DNA of 64,000 nt from Bacteroides intestinalis (lineage in GTDB: Bacteria > Bacteroidota > Bacteroidia > Bacteroidales > Bacteroidaceae). The stretch's first letter is position 1; every line of letters starts with the position of its first letter. Positions 63,767 through 64,000 of the stretch are shown piece after piece. The notes under the pieces are model-generated. The model was given only the letters and a program-made list of their open reading frames with translations. It was not told the origin of the DNA and did not search any database. Location of the stretch: the NCBI RefSeq assembly GCF_003464595.1, contig NZ_QRZF01000018.1:62001-126000 (forward strand). Direction: 5' to 3'. The position numbers and the translations under genes are program-made.

Positions 63767-63774
63767 CAAAAGTA
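63767..63774 (-). promoter_or_regulatory. -7 box of the candidate small RNA
   Basis: TACTTTTG on the minus strand. No clear -33 box. Confidence 0.45.
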
Positions 63775-63870
63775 TACAGAAAAAGCAGAATATGATTTCT
63801 AAAAATGGTATTTCTAAAAGAAAAAGGCAACCACCTAAATAGCAGCGACTTACCATTGCTATTTCAAAAG

Positions 63871-63910
63871 TATTTTGACGATTTCATATTCTTTTTGACG
63901 ATTTGTTATC
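63871..63910. repeat. Pair of 20-bp direct repeats near the window end
   Basis: TTTTGACGATTT occurs at 63873-63884 and 63893-63904; the repeats extend to 20 bp with a few mismatches. They may be sites for a regulator of a gene beyond the window. The rest of 63775-64000 shows nothing else that I can name. Confidence 0.4.
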
Positions 63911-64000
63911 GTGTAAAATGGAGATAATAATAGCAAATAAAGGCATAATTTAATTTTTCAGACTTCAACGCCGTTTTGCAGCAAAGAAATCTTTCATCAA

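Overview
The window reads as a chromosome segment of a gut Bacteroides or a close relative in the Bacteroidales. The sequence evidence is: many promoters of the Bacteroides sigma-ABfr type (-7 box TAnnTTTG, sometimes with a TTG/TTTG box 19-21 bp upstream); a one-protein hybrid two-component system (HTCS) beside glycan-degrading genes; a LruC-domain lipoprotein; a TonB-linked beta-barrel protein; a Tricorn-like S41 protease; a PorX-type PglZ response regulator; and trxA, dnaE, psd, pssA and a DUF4834 gene lying together. I name no species.

Layout. 0-14 kb: alaS, an unknown lipoprotein, a RecD-like helicase, a three-gene run ending in rsmD, convergent cls, an outer-membrane beta-barrel protein, and aroB. 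14-16.2 kb: a structured RNA or leader with a small unknown gene, tRNA-Pro(GGG), and a hicAB toxin-antitoxin pair. 16.2-24.8 kb: a Tricorn-like protease, an AspT/YidE-type transporter, a LruC lipoprotein, an unusual FMN_bind-membrane-nitroreductase fusion, and a DUF2721 protein. 24.9-34.8 kb: a small glycan cluster on the minus strand (GH115, GH2, HTCS) with no SusC/SusD pair. 35-42.5 kb: a cupin, a macrodomain-like protein, a Bcr/CflA exporter and an EmrAB-TolC-like tripartite pump with a divergent AraC regulator. 43-50.8 kb: a seven-gene plus-strand run (aroA, unknown, ABC-3 permease, PorW/SprE-like TPR lipoprotein, porX, tsaE, Imm17-like). 50.8-56.7 kb: an RND tripartite pump. 56.9-63.6 kb: a small acidic protein, trxA and dnaE, divergent from psd, pssA and a DUF4834 gene, then a 59-residue candidate protein.

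What ordinary gene annotation does not explain lies mainly between genes. Five intergenic stretches carry degenerate tandem repeats with the same exact 22-bp period: five units at 2907-3016, four at 13883-13970, four at 21232-21319, four at 42495-42582 and two at 42839-42882. Two of them (21 kb, reversed, and 42.5 kb) share a recognisable consensus, TTCAGTCGTATACT, built on a CAGT-N5-ACTG dyad. The others differ in sequence but keep the period, and usually an internal dyad. The arrays sit downstream of plus-strand stop codons rather than between divergent promoters. Other intergenic structures are a 38-bp near-perfect inverted repeat before aroA, an imperfect inverted repeat that overlaps the 3' end of the RND fusion-protein gene, and two promoter-plus-terminator units with no gene inside that look like small RNAs. 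All functions are inferred from sequence features; no database search was run.
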